Shown here: positions 45,463-55,955 of the stretch, piece after piece
Layout of the letters: every line of letters starts with the position of its first letter
Position numbering within the stretch: the first letter of the stretch is position 1
Assembly: GCA_026122225.1 (NCBI GenBank)
Contig: JANEZZ010001497.1
Coordinates: 1,594,117-1,658,116, forward strand
Origin: Heloderma charlesbogerti
Taxonomy: Eukaryota; Chordata; Lepidosauria; Squamata; Helodermatidae
Direction: 5' to 3'
DNA length: 64,000 nt
Position numbers and translations under genes: made by a program
The notes under the pieces: model-generated
Told to the model about the DNA's origin: nothing
What the model saw: the letters and a program-made list of their open reading frames with translations, nothing else
Database searches by the model: none

Positions 45463-45481
45463 GTTGAAACACCAGGAGTAA
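45463..45481 (+). CDS. Defensin B, exon 3: last residues and stop
   Basis: The acceptor CTTCTCTCTTCCTTTGCAG is followed by one base that completes the Lys codon begun by AA at the end of exon 2, then TTG AAA CAC CAG GAG and the stop TAA at 45479-45481. The peptide would end C-C-K-K-L-K-H-Q-E. The phase fit, the strong polypyrimidine tract and the downstream poly(A) signal support it. Intron 2 is 2622 bp. Confidence 0.75.
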
Positions 45482-45632
45482 AAGATTTGCCCTAGAACAG
45501 GAAGATGACACTTGCCTTTCAACAAACACCTGATCCTGCTTCAGAGCCAGGTGGGCGCTCCAATCCCTCATGCTGCCAAGAATTCCCCCACCCCCACCGG
45601 AAAACAAAACGTCTACTGCTTTTTCACCACTG

Positions 45633-45638
45633 AATAAA
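45633..45638 (+). promoter_or_regulatory. Defensin B poly(A) signal AATAAA
   Basis: AATAAA lies 152 bp after the exon 3 stop, almost the same distance as in defensin A (148 bp). Confidence 0.7.
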
Positions 45639-45988
45639 AGCAAAGTGCATCAAATTTGTGGTGCTGACAGAACAGTAGATAGCTGAGAGCTGCAGACATT
45701 AACTATACACCTTCAGATATAATGCATGAATGAAACAAACACAGTTGGGCACATATACATCACACAGGCACATTGCCATACACTCAGTGGCTAAGCTTTT
45801 TATTTTCTTTTACAGGCAGCATTCCCTCAGGGTTATTCTGTTGGGAGGATGGGCCAAAGCAGCAGAATTGTTTATCACTGTCTGCTCAATGGTGCTAATT
45901 CACAACTGATTGGCTATCTTGTTGGGGTTGCAGGGGCTTGAGCATAAGCAGCTGCCCATTGTCTTCATCTCTTGTCCTGCTTTATACG

Positions 45989-47075
45989 TAGGGATGTCAG
46001 AGAATTTCTCCATGAATCTTGGGGAGGCCGAATGCCCGTGCATTCGGCCCCCCAAAATAGGTGGAGAAATGGTCTGCCCCCCCGCCCCCCCGGGACAGGA
46101 CTTACCTTGTGCAAATGTCCCTGGTGGCGGCGGCTCTGGCAGTGGTGCGGCGGCGGCGGCCGGTCTTCCGACCGGCTGCTGCCGCCACCATTTCCAAGTA
46201 AAAAAAAAAACACACAAACAAACGTGATAGGCTACATAAAGATTTACGTAGCCTATCATGGCTAGATTTTTAAAAAAACACTGTGATAGGCTATGTAAAT
46301 GTTTACATAGCCTTTCATGGCTGACTTTGGGGGAAAAAAAAAAAAGCACGTACGCAAATGGCGGCGCCCATGGGCGCCGCCATTTGCGTTCCTTATTTTG
46401 GCACGTGAAGTCTACGTAAACATTCACGTAGACTACGGCAAAAATAAGGGGAACGCAAATAGTGTTCCCCTTATTTTCCCCGTAGTCTAGGTAAATGTTC
46501 ATGTAGACTACACGTGCCAAAATAAGGAACACATTTGCCCATGGGCGCTGCCATTTGCGTACGCGCTTTTTTTTTTCCAAAGTCAGCCATGAAAGGCTAC
46601 GTAAACATTTACATAGCCTATCATGTTTGTTTGTGTGTGTTTTTTTTACTTGGAAATGGCTGTGGCGGCAGCCGGTCGGAAGATGTAGACTTCACGGTGG
46701 CAGCCAGTTGGAAGACGTAGATGTAGACTATTCACGTAGACTACAAATGCCAAAATAAGGAACACATTTGCGTACGCGTGGTTGTTGTTTTTTTTTCACT
46801 CAGCCGTGATAGGCTATGTAAACATTTACATAGCCTATCACGGCTGACTGCAGGGATGCAAACGGCGGCGGCTACAGCCGCCGCCATTTGCGTCCCAGCA
46901 GGACAAGAGCATTTCCGGCTGGAGGGATGGGGCACCTCCCCCCCAGCCAGAATTTTGGGGGGGAGGGACGGGGCACCTTCCTCCCAGCCAGAATTTTGGG
47001 AAGGAGGGACGGAGTGCCTCCTCCCCACCACAAATCAAGCTTCCGGATCAGGTAAGGGACTTTCGTACATCCCTA
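45989..47075 (+). mobile_element. PAL-hAT element 19, chimeric, no clear target duplication
   Basis: It begins TAGGGATGTCAGAGAATTTCTCC and ends CAGGTAAGGGACTTTCGTACATCCCTA. At 46660-46745 the order breaks: GGCAGCCGGTCGGAAGATGTAGACTTCACGG and a near repeat (GGCAGCCAGTTGGAAGACGTAGATG) are fused to c-type palindrome fragments. The flanks TTTATACG and CTTTTTAG differ. This suggests recombination between two copies. Confidence 0.8.
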
Positions 47076-47110
47076 CTTTTTAGCTTGAGACTTGGAGCAT
47101 CACTTTTTGG

Positions 47111-48042
47111 TAGGGATGGACGAAAGTTCTGCCACGGATCTTGGGGAGGCCGAATGCCAGTGCATTTGGCCCCCTGAAATTGTTGGCGGAACGGCCCCCT
47201 GCCCCCCCTGGGACAGGACTTACCTTAGGCGGATCTTCGTGGCTGCGGCAGCTCTGGCGGCGGCTCTGGCAGCGGTTCAGCAGCGGTTAGGTGGCAGTTC
47301 GGCAGCAGCTGCGGCAGCCAGTCTTCCGACCGACTGCCGCTACCGCCATTTCCAGGTAAAAAAACAAAAAACCCCCAAGAAAACGTGATAGGCTACGTAA
47401 AGATTTACGTAGCCTATCATGGATAGATTTGAAAAAAACACTGTGATAGGCTATGTAAATGTTTACATAGCCTATCACGGCTGATTTAAACAAAAAACAA
47501 AAAATGTGCATATGCAAATGGTGGTGCCCATGGGCGCTGCCATTTGATTCCTTATTTTGGCATGTCTTAGTCTACATAAACATTTACGTACACTAAGATG
47601 GCAAAAATAAGGGGATCGCAGATAATGTAGTGTCTACACTATTTGCGTTCCCCTTATTTTCGCAGTCTTAGTCTACATAAATGTTTACATAGACTAAGAC
47701 GTGCCAAAATAAGGAACGCAAATGGCGGCGCCCTTGGGCACCGCCATTTGTGTACGCACATTTGTTTTTTTTAAATCAGCTGTGATAGGCTACGTAAACA
47801 TTTATGTAGCCTATCATGGCTGACTACAGGGATGCAAACGGCAGCGTCTACGGCCGCCACCATTTGCATCCCTGCTAGCCAGTGGCCGGATGTCCGGCTG
47901 CTGGCAAAGCTGGCCGGCGGCTCTGCAGAATCTCTGTGGAGCGGAGCCGGCTGGCCAGGATTCGGGGGGGAGGGACGGAATGCCTCCCCCGCCCAGCATC
48001 AGCATAATCCACGGAAAGGTAAGTACCTTTCGTACATCCCTA
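47111..48042 (+). mobile_element. PAL-hAT element 20, target duplication CTTTTTGG/CCTTTTGG
   Basis: 7 of 8 bases match at 47103-47110 and 48043-48050. The left terminus is hybrid: TAGGGATGGACGAAAGTT is B-like, then changes to A-arm sequence (CTGCCACGGATCTTGGGGAGG). Donors AAG/GTAAGT are intact at both ends, and the core palindrome is complete. Confidence 0.9.
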
Positions 48043-48081
48043 CCTTTTGGTGCCCTGTCTCATTGAAGACCCATGCCTAGG

Positions 48082-48255
48082 TAGGGATGTCACAGGAGTC
48101 CAAATGGGGGGTGGAGTCCGGTGAACTCCCCCCTGCTTGGCCTGCCAGACCCTGCTTGCCAAGCCACCACGTGGGGCCAAGCTGCTGAAAGGTCAGCAAA
48201 CATGACCTGGATTACTCCAAATCATGTTCGAACATGGATTACTCTGACATCCCTA
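48082..48255. mobile_element. minimal TAGGGATGTCA...TGACATCCCTA element
   Basis: This 174-bp element has an 11-bp terminal inverted repeat identical to PAL-hAT A ends of the TAGGGATGTCA type, but no palindromic core. The flanking 8-mers do not match well. It may be a deletion derivative. Confidence 0.55.
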
Positions 48256-48773
48256 CTCAAGGCAGCTGTAGCTTTTTCCTGAGGTCTCTTACTTAGGGGA
48301 AAACCTGGCAAGTAATGTGTGGAGTGGCTCTGAGTAATAAGGCAAGATCTTCCTCTGCCGCTTTGCCTAATTTTCTTCTTCTTTTATTAATTAACTATTG
48401 GATGATGTTTTGCAGCCCATTGTATCCCAAACATTTACTGAATGCCTTCTGCTTAGGGGTGTATGAACCGCACTCACCCAAGTCCACTGGGGGGTCTGCA
48501 GGGGGGGAGGTGATCCGTTCCTCCCCCTGGATTCCACCCTGGCCAGCTCCACTCTGCAGCGAGTCCGCAGAGCCGCTGGCTGAGTCCATCCATTGCCATC
48601 CACTCCACTGCCACTCTGCGGTTGCAAATAGTGTCCGGTGTAGTGGACGCCATTTGAGTCCATGCTCTTTGTTGTTATAGGCTACCTAAATCTTTACATA
48701 GCCCATCATGCGAAGGGACAGGGAAGCAAATGGCATCGGATACATCATTTGCGTCCCTGTCCCTTCGCGCGAT

Positions 48774-51700
48774 CCCCTTCATGGATCACTGCCTTGTTGT
48801 GGCGAAGGGGCTTGCGTAACTCAGTGAAGCCATAAGCTATGCCGTGCAGGGCCACCCAAGACGGACAGGTCATGGCAGAGAGTTCTGACAAAATGTGGTC
48901 CACTGGAGAAGGAAATGGCAACCCACTCCAGTATTCTTGCCAAGAAAACCCCATGGAACGTATCACAAGGCTAAAAGATATGACGCCGGAAGATGAGCCC
49001 CTCAGGTCGGAAGGTGTCCAATATGCTACTGGGGAAGAGCAGAGGGTATTTCCAAGTAGCGCCAGAAAGAGTGAAGCGGCTGGGCCAAAGCCGAAAGGAC
49101 ACTCAGCTGTGGATGTGTCTGGTGGTGAAAAGAAAATCCGATGCTGTAAAGAACAATATTGTTTAGGAACCTGGAATGTCAGATCAATGAAACAAGGTAA
49201 GTTGGAGGTGGTCAAACATGAGATGGCAAGATTGAACATCGATATCTTGGGAATCAGCGAACTAAAATGGACAGGCATGGGCGAATTTAATTCAGATGAC
49301 CATCATATCTACTATTGTGGGCAAGAATCCCTTAGAAGAAATGGAGTAGCACTCATAGTCAACAAAAGGGTGGGAAAAGCAGTACTGGGGTACAATCTTA
49401 AAAATGATAGAATGATCTCAGTACGAATCCAAGGCAAACCATTCAACATCACAGTAATTCAAGTCTATGCCCCAACCACTGAGGCCGAAGAAGCTGAGGT
49501 TGATCGGTTCTATGAAGACCTACAACACCTTCTAGAACTAACACCAAAAAAAGATGTCCTCTTCATCATAGGGGATTGGAATGCTAAAGTAGGAAGTCAA
49601 GAAATCACCGGGATAACAGGCAAGCATGGCCTTGGTGTACAAAATGAAGCAGGACAAAAGCTAATAGAGTTTTGCCAAGAGAACACGCTGATCATAGCAA
49701 ACACTCTTTTCCAACAGCACAAGAGGCGACTCTACACATGGACGTCACCAGATGGTCAATATCGAAATCAGATTGATTATGTCCTTTGCAGCCAAAGATG
49801 GAGAAGCTCCATACAGTCAGTAAAAACAAGACCTGGAGCTGACTGTGGCTCAGATCATGAGCTGCTTCTTGCAAAATTTCGGCTGAAATTGAAGAACGTC
49901 GGGAAAACCACTAAACCGTTCAGGTATGACCTAAATCATATCTCTGATGAATATACAGTGGAGGTGAGGAATAGATTTCAGGGATTAGACCTGATAGACA
50001 GAGTGCCTGAGGAACTATGGACGGAGGTCCGTAACATTGTTCAGGAGGCAGCAACGAAATCCGTCCCAAAGAAAAAGAAATGCAAGAAAGCCAAGTGGCT
50101 GTCTGAGGAGGCTTTACAAGTAGCTCACGAAAGAAGGGAAGCGAAAAGCAAGGGAGAATGGGGAAGATATACCCAACTGAATGCAGAGTTCCAGAGAATA
50201 GCAAGGAGAGACAAGAAGGCCTTCTTAAATGAACAATGCAAAGAAATCGAGGAAAACAACAGAATGGGAAAGACTAGAGATCTCTTCAAGAAAATTGGAG
50301 ATCTCAAGGGAACGTTTTGTGCAAAGACGGGCATGATAAAGGACAAAGAAGGCAGGGACCTAACAGAAGCAGATGAGATTAAGAAGAGGTGGCAAGAATA
50401 CACAGAAGAACTATACAGGAAAGATCTGAATGTCCCTGATAGCCATGATAGTGCGGTCACTGAACTTGAGCCGGACATCCTCGAGAGTGAAGTCAAGTGG
50501 GCCTTAGGAAGCATTAGTAACAACAAAGCTAGCGGAGATGACAGTATTCCAGCCGAGCTATTTAAAATCCTAAAAGATGATGCTGTTAAAGTGCTGCATT
50601 CAATATGCCAACAAATCTGGAACACTCAACAGTGGCCACAAGACTGGAAAAGGTCAGTTTACATTCCAATTCCAAAGAAGGGCAACGCCAAAGAGTGTTC
50701 AAACTACCGCACAATTGCGCTCATTTCACATGCCAGCAAGGTGATGCTCAAAATCCTACAAGATAGGCTTCAGCAGTATGCGAACCGAGAACTACCGGAC
50801 GTACAAGCTGGGTTTAGAAGAGGCAGAGGAACAAGAGATCAAATCGCCAACATTCGCTGCATCATGGAGAAAGCAAGAGAATTCCAGAAAAACGTCTATT
50901 TCTGCTTCATTGACTACGCTAAAGCCTTTGATTGTGTGGATCACAACAAACTGTGGCAAATTCTTAAAGGGATGGGAGTACCAGACCACCTTACCTGTCT
51001 CCTGAGAAACCTGTACGAGGGTCAAGAAGCAACAGTAAGAACCAGACATGGAACAACCGAGTGGTTCAAAATTGGGAAAGGAGTACGACAAGGCTGCATA
51101 TTGTCACCCTGCTTATTTAACTTATATGCAGAGTACATCATGAGAAATGCCGGGTTGGATGAATCAGAGGTCGGAATTAAGATTGCCGGGAGAATTATCA
51201 ACAACCTCCGATATGCAGACGATACCACCCTAATGGCAGAAAGCGAAGAGGATCTCAAGAACCTCTTGTTGAGGGTGAAAGAGGAGAGTGCAAAAGCTGG
51301 TTTGAAACTCAACATTAAAAAAACTAAGATCATGGCATCTGGCCCTATCACTTCCTGGCATATAGAAGGGGAAGAAATGGAAGCAGTGACAGATTTTACT
51401 TTCCTGGGCTCCAAGATCACCGCAGACGGTGACTGTAGCCATGGAATTAAAAGACGCTTGCTCCTTGGGAGGAAAGCCATGGCAAACCTAGACAGCATAG
51501 TAAGAAGCAGAGACATCACCTTGCCGACAAAGGTCCGTCTAATCAAAGCTATGGTTTTCCCAGTGGTAATGTATGGCTGTGAGAGCTGGACTATAAGGAA
51601 GGCTGAGCGCCGAAGAATTGATGCTTTCGAACTGTGGTGCTGGAGAAGACTTTTACGAGTGCCCTGGACTGCAAGGAGGTCAAATCAGTCCATCCTAAAG

Positions 51701-51992
51701 GAAATCAACCCTGACTGCTCATTGGAAGGACAGATACTGAAGCTGAAGCTCCAATATTTTGGCCACCAAATGCGAAGAGAAAACTCTCTGGAAAAGACCC
51801 TGATGCTGGGAAAGACTGAAGGCAAAAGGAGAAGGGGACGGCAGAGGATGAGATGGCTAGATAGCATCACGGATGCAATGAATATGAACTTGAGCACGCT
51901 CCGGGAGAGAGTGCAGGACAGGAAGGCCTGGCGTGCTATGGTCCATGGGGTCACGAAGAGTCGGACACGACTGAACGACTGAACAACAACAA
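48774..51992 (+). mobile_element. full-length RTE-BovB LINE, target duplication CCCTTCGCGCGAT
   Basis: The 3219-bp element runs from CCCCTTCATGGATCACTGCC to the GACTGAACGACTGAACAACAACAA 3' end, and is flanked by a perfect 13-bp duplication at 48761-48773 and 51993-52005. It inserted into the palindromic core of PAL-hAT element 21. The 5' UTR before the long reading frame is 65 bp. The identical duplication and unbroken ORF imply a recent insertion. Confidence 0.95.
48839..51982 (+). CDS. BovB endonuclease-reverse transcriptase, 1047 aa, apparently intact
   Basis: One uninterrupted frame encodes the protein that nicks target DNA and copies the element RNA by target-primed reverse transcription. 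The apurinic-like endonuclease spans about residues 108-345: TWNVRSM at 111, E141 in ELKW, D246 and N248 in GDWNAKVG, and SDH at 338-340. The reverse transcriptase spans about 600-850: D692 in FIDYAKAFD, GVRQGCILSPCLFN near 750, and YADD at 792-795. The C-terminal region contains a conserved CWRR segment and basic RRGRQRMRW. All expected catalytic residues are present. The exact start is uncertain, since the first ATG may not be used. BovB is known for horizontal transfer involving squamates and ruminants. Confidence 0.95.
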   Translation: MPCRATQDGQVMAESSDKMWSTGEGNGNPLQYSCQENPMERITRLKDMTPEDEPLRSEGVQYATGEEQRVFPSSARKSEAAGPKPKGHSAVDVSGGEKKIRCCKEQYCLGTWNVRSMKQGKLEVVKHEMARLNIDILGISELKWTGMGEFNSDDHHIYYCGQESLRRNGVALIVNKRVGKAVLGYNLKNDRMISVRIQGKPFNITVIQVYAPTTEAEEAEVDRFYEDLQHLLELTPKKDVLFIIGDWNAKVGSQEITGITGKHGLGVQNEAGQKLIEFCQENTLIIANTLFQQHKRRLYTWTSPDGQYRNQIDYVLCSQRWRSSIQSVKTRPGADCGSDHELLLAKFRLKLKNVGKTTKPFRYDLNHISDEYTVEVRNRFQGLDLIDRVPEELWTEVRNIVQEAATKSVPKKKKCKKAKWLSEEALQVAHERREAKSKGEWGRYTQLNAEFQRIARRDKKAFLNEQCKEIEENNRMGKTRDLFKKIGDLKGTFCAKTGMIKDKEGRDLTEADEIKKRWQEYTEELYRKDLNVPDSHDSAVTELEPDILESEVKWALGSISNNKASGDDSIPAELFKILKDDAVKVLHSICQQIWNTQQWPQDWKRSVYIPIPKKGNAKECSNYRTIALISHASKVMLKILQDRLQQYANRELPDVQAGFRRGRGTRDQIANIRCIMEKAREFQKNVYFCFIDYAKAFDCVDHNKLWQILKGMGVPDHLTCLLRNLYEGQEATVRTRHGTTEWFKIGKGVRQGCILSPCLFNLYAEYIMRNAGLDESEVGIKIAGRIINNLRYADDTTLMAESEEDLKNLLLRVKEESAKAGLKLNIKKTKIMASGPITSWHIEGEEMEAVTDFTFLGSKITADGDCSHGIKRRLLLGRKAMANLDSIVRSRDITLPTKVRLIKAMVFPVVMYGCESWTIRKAERRRIDAFELWCWRRLLRVPWTARRSNQSILKEINPDCSLEGQILKLKLQYFGHQMRRENSLEKTLMLGKTEGKRRRGRQRMRWLDSITDAMNMNLSTLRERVQDRKAWRAMVHGVTKSRTRLND

Positions 51993-53178
51993 CCCTTCGC
52001 GCGATAGCCTATGTAAAGATTTACATAGCCTATTATGGCAAAGAGCAGGGACACAAATTGTGTCTGCTACGCCAGATGCCATTTGCATCCGCAGACTGGC
52101 GGCAGATGGCAGTGGAGTGGATGGATGGACACGGACCCAGCCGGTGGCAGGTAGGATCCGGCCGTGTGAACTTTGCGGGACTCCTCATTGGAGTCTGTGG
52201 CAGAATTCTCCGCCATCCCTACTTCTGCTAGGTTCCTCTTGGCAATCCATTTCCACATACTGACTTATGGTGTCCTGGTGTGATCGTTGTTGCAAAAGGA
52301 ACTTGCAAGATCTGTTGGGTTGCGTTATTTAACAGTAATGTGGTGGCTGCCAGAGTAACTTTTCTCACTTCAGGGAAAACAACTCACTGAATCCTCACTG
52401 CCTTTGGAATAGGCCAACTGTCAGTGCTGATGGTGAGAAAAACCCACATTCATCAAATATTATGTAACTGTGGGAATCCCTCATTTCCCATTTCTGCAGC
52501 TCATGAATTTTTTAAAAATACATTGTGGAGGTGGAAGGGATAAAAATGACATTTAGCCCAATACTCTGTCAAATGGGCTTGGACATTAATCAGCATTGAC
52601 ACCCAGCTACGTACATGATAAGTGTGTTCCCCGAGATTGATGGGGAAAGATGTGGTACCAAAAAGGCAGGTTGGAACAGTGAAAATCAAGCGGAGTCCTG
52701 GCTCCCTTTGGTACTCTGATATTCCAGTGTGAAAGCATCCAAGAGTCATAGAATGTAAGGTAGCATATGAGCTTCTCCATGGGCTTCAATACCAATGCTG
52801 AACGAAGGCTGATAAATCTGTGTACAGGAATAGCTCAAAACTGGAGTGCTTGCATGGGTATATGAAACAAAGCAAGCTTCACTTCCCTCTCTGCCTCCCC
52901 TTCTTTATGGATATGTTTCCCTGGCATCAGATAGAAATCAGACTGTTCCCCTTCCCAGAACCCCACCGTCGATGAGTCTTGAAGTACAATGCTCCTGCAC
53001 TTTATGGCAGCATCACAAGCACCAGCGAAACAGGGATGCATAGCTCCTAGGATGTTGCCATGACCATGCTCTGAGACATGTAGCTACAGCTCCATCGCAG
53101 CTCCCTTGAGTTCACACATAAACGGGGAACCACACGTAGGAAGAGCCCAGCTGGATCAGACCAAAGGCCTATCTCAGC

Positions 53179-54420
53179 TAGGGATGTCAGAGAATTCCGC
53201 CACGGACTCCAGTGAGGCCAGATTTTTTAGAATCCAGCCCCCTGGAACCCGTGGTGGAATGGCCTTCCCCCACCACCACCCCGCGGAATCCCCCTAGGAC
53301 AGAACTTACCTGGTGGCGGATGTGGCGGCGGCTAGGGAAGGCGGAGAATTTCTCCCTGAATCTTCGGGGGGCCGAGTGCCAATGCATTCGGCCCCCTGAA
53401 ATCAGCGGTAAAATTCTCCGCCCCCCTTGCCCCCCCGGGATGGGACTTATTGTGGCTAAATGTCCCTCCTGGCGATGGGTCCCGGCGGCGGTTCGTCGGC
53501 TTTTCGGCGGGGGCGGCAGCTGGTCTTCCGACCGGCTGCCACCACCGCCATTACAAAGTAAAGTTAAAAAAAAAAAAGTGATAGGCTACATAACGATTAA
53601 CGTAGCCTATCATGGCTGACTTTGGAAATCTAGCCGTGATAGGCTACGTTAATCATTACGTAGCCTATCACGGGATTTTCCCCCCCTACTTTTTCTTTCG
53701 CAGCCAGGGAGACGGGGCGCGTCTCCCTGGCCTGAATTTCAGGCAGGCGAGGCGGGGTGCCCCCCCGGCCTGAATTTCGGCCAGGCGAGGTGGGGCGCCT
53801 CACCCCCCGGCCTGAATTTCGGGGGGAGAGGCGAAGCGCCTCCCCCCACCGCGAAGCAAAGCTGCGAAAAGGTAAGTGACTTTCGTACATCCCTAGTGGC
53901 AGCAGCTCCGGTGCTGGCAGCAGCAGCTCTGGCTGCTCTCCCGGCTGCTGCCAGGCTGCTGCGGCCGCAAATGGTGGCCGTCATAGTGGCCGCCATTTGT
54001 GAACTTGCAGTCAGACGTGATAGGCTACATAAGTATTTACGTAGCCTATCACGGCAAAGAGCAGAGATGCAAATGGCATAGCAGCCACCATTTTCATCCC
54101 TGCTCTTTGACATGAATACTTGTGTAGTCTATCATGGCAAAGAGCAGGGGCGCAAATGGCATAGCTACCGCCATTTGCATCCCTGCTCTTTGCTGTGATA
54201 GGCTACATAAATACTTACATAGCCTATCACATCTGACTGCAAGGATGCAAATGGTGGCTGCTGCAATGGATGCCATTTGTGGCCGCAGCAGCCTGGCAGC
54301 TCCGTGGAGCCACTGCGAAGTGGAGCCATCTGGGGAGGATTCCGGGAGGAGGGATGGAGTGCCTCCCCCCCACCGCAGATTGCCCAGCTCAGAGCCAGGT
54401 AAGACTTTCGTACATCCCTA
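53179..54420 (+). mobile_element. PAL-hAT element 22 (outer), target duplication ATCTCAGC/ATCTCATC
   Basis: 7 of 8 bases match at 53171-53178 and 54421-54428. It starts TAGGGATGTCAGAGAATTCCGCC and ends CAGGTAAGACTTTCGTACATCCCTA. Another PAL-hAT (53333-53895) sits in its A arm. The core uses TGCAAATGGCATAGCNGCCACCATTT palindromes. Donors are CAG/GTAAGT (left) and CAG/GTAAGA (right). Confidence 0.85.
53333..53895 (+). mobile_element. PAL-hAT element 22b nested in element 22
   Basis: It starts TAGGGAAGGCGGAGAATTTCTCC and ends AAGGTAAGTGACTTTCGTACATCCCTA. The flanking 8-mers GCGGCGGC and GTGGCAGC match at 6 of 8. It lacks the b and c palindromes and keeps only two 'a' units, so it is a reduced 563-bp form. 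The left donor is lost (AATAAGT), the right is intact. Confidence 0.8.
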
Positions 54421-54421
54421 A

Positions 54422-55195
54422 TCTCATCTCGGATTCTGTCCCCACAGTGGACAACCAGATGACTCTGGGAAGGTCACACACAGGACACAAGTACAACAGC
54501 ATCCTTCTGGCTTCTGTACCCCAGCAAGTGGTACTCAGAGGCATCCAACGTCTAATACTAGAGGTAATATAGACCCATGAGGACTAGCAGCCATTGATAG
54601 TCTTATCCTCTTTGAAGGTGTCCCCAACCAGTCGTGCGGCACTCATCCCCGTTTCTAAGCCGAAGAGCCAGCGCTGTCCAAAGACGCTTCCGTGGTCATG
54701 TGGCCGGCATGACTGAACACCGAGGTGCACGGAACGCTGTTACCTTTCCCGCAGAAGCGGTGCCTATTTATCTACTTGCAATTTCTTGCTTTCGAACTGC
54801 TAGGTTGGCAGAAGCTGGGACTGAAGACGGGAGCTCACTCCGTCACGCGGCACTCGGGTCTCGAACTGCTAACCTGCCGACCTTCCGGTCTGCAGTTCAG
54901 CATCTTAACCACAAAGCCACTGCGGTCCTATCCTCTTTAAAACTATCTAAATTGGTGGCCATCATGACATCTTGGTCCTCATGAATTCCATAATTATACT
55001 GTGGACAATATGAAGAAGTAGATCCTTTTTTATCTGTCCTGAATCTCCCTCCAGGTTCATTGGAAGACTCCGGGTTCTGATATTATGAGAGAGGGTTTTC
55101 TTCCTGTCTGTTTCCTCCATACCATGCCTAAATTCATAGTCACCCTGTCTTAAAACGAAAAGGCCCACACTTTGTAACATGATAAATGTTGCACT
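54422..55195 (-). repeat. CR1 LINE 3' part, minus strand, split by a SINE
   Basis: On either side of 54614-54928 the sequence is continuous CR1 in reverse complement (ACTAGCAGCCATTGATAGTCTTATCCTCTTT, then AAAACTATCTAAATTGGTGGCCATCATGAC, ending in the CTCCATACCATGCCTAAATTC region). Confidence 0.65.
54614..54928 (-). repeat. tRNA-derived SINE, target duplication TATCCTCTTT
   Basis: Perfect 10-bp repeats flank it at 54604-54613 and 54929-54938. Read on the minus strand the head GCAGTGGCTTTGTGGTTAAGATG has an A-box, and GGTTAGCAGTTCGAGACC a B-box. The body includes GGAAGGTCGGCAG and GTGACGGAGTGAGCTCCCGTC. It is a squamate SINE of the type mobilised by RTE elements. Confidence 0.82.
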
Positions 55196-55200
55196 GATGC

Positions 55201-55955
55201 CAGGGATGTCAGAGAATTCTGCGACAGATCTCGGTGAGGCTGAATGCCAGTGCATTCGGCCCCCCGAAATCCATCGCAGAACGAAACCCTCGCCCCCCCC
55301 AACCCACGAAAGGCATGCGGGATGAAGTCCCCTCCTCCCCCATCCCACAAAAGGTGCACGAAATGGAGCACTTACCTGCTCCCGTCCTGTGGCCGCCATT
55401 CGCTTCATCTTCATAGCCATGATAGGCTACGTAAATACTTACGTAGCCTATCATGGTTAATGCAGGGATGCCATTTGCGTCCCTGCGGAGGCTGTGATAG
55501 GCTATGTAAGTATTTATGTAGCCTACCACAGGAGGGGGGAAAAAACCCAGCATATGCAAATGGCAGCAGCTACTGCCATTTGCATACACTGGGTTTTTTT
55601 CCCCCTGCCATGATAGGCTACATAAGTATTTACATAGCTTTTCACAGCAGGGGGAAAAAAACTCAGCGTACGCAAATGGTGGCGGCTACAGCCATTTGTG
55701 TACGCTGGGGTTTTTCCCCCTGCCATGATGGGATACATCAATATTTACGTAGCCTATGATGGCTCAATACAGGGATGCAAATGGTGGTGGCTACGACAGC
55801 TGCCATTTGCGTCCCTGCAGGGCTGCCCAGCGGTCGGATGTCTGGCTGTGGGCAGCCAGAGCTGGCCGGCGGCTCTGCAGCTTGGCCATGGAGTGGAGCC
55901 GGCCAGGCAGGATTCTGTGGGGGAGGACCGGATTGCCTCCCCTTCCCCGTTGAGG
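55201..55955 (+). mobile_element. PAL-hAT element 23, right-truncated
   Basis: The left end reads CAGGGATGTCAGAGAATTCTGCGAC, with C in place of the first T. The core has several GATAGGCTACGTAAATACTTACGTAGCCTATC-type palindromes and repeated CGCAAATGG...CCATTTGCG blocks. The B arm breaks off in CGGATTGCCTCCCCTTCCCC without a CCCTA terminus. The left donor is CAG/GTAAGT, facing outward. Confidence 0.75.

Larger units (their letters stand above)
48454..52221 (-). mobile_element. PAL-hAT element 21 with a nested full-length BovB, target duplication CTTCTGCT
   Basis: Perfect 8-bp repeats flank it at 48446-48453 and 52222-52229. Without the BovB and its duplication it is 536 bp. It starts TAGGGGTGTATGAACCGCACTCACC and ends GGCAGAATTCTCCGCCATCCCTA. 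The duplicon partner at 31672-31690 preserves the empty site. The donors have degraded to TTG/GGTGAGT (left) and CAG/GTAGGA (right). Confidence 0.93.
48415..53050. repeat. segmental duplication, copy 2 (partner 31600-34120)
   Basis: It aligns with copy 1 at its left edge (GAATGCCTTCTGCT), after element 21 (AGGTTCCTCTTGG, TTAACAGTAATGTGGTGGCTGCC), around 52577 and 52715, and at 52840-53040. Most of the length difference is PAL-hAT element 21 with its BovB. Confidence 0.75.

Noticed and set aside
54614..54928. Possible tRNA gene
   Set aside because: The A/B boxes belong to a SINE with a target duplication and a long non-tRNA body; no intact cloverleaf could be drawn.
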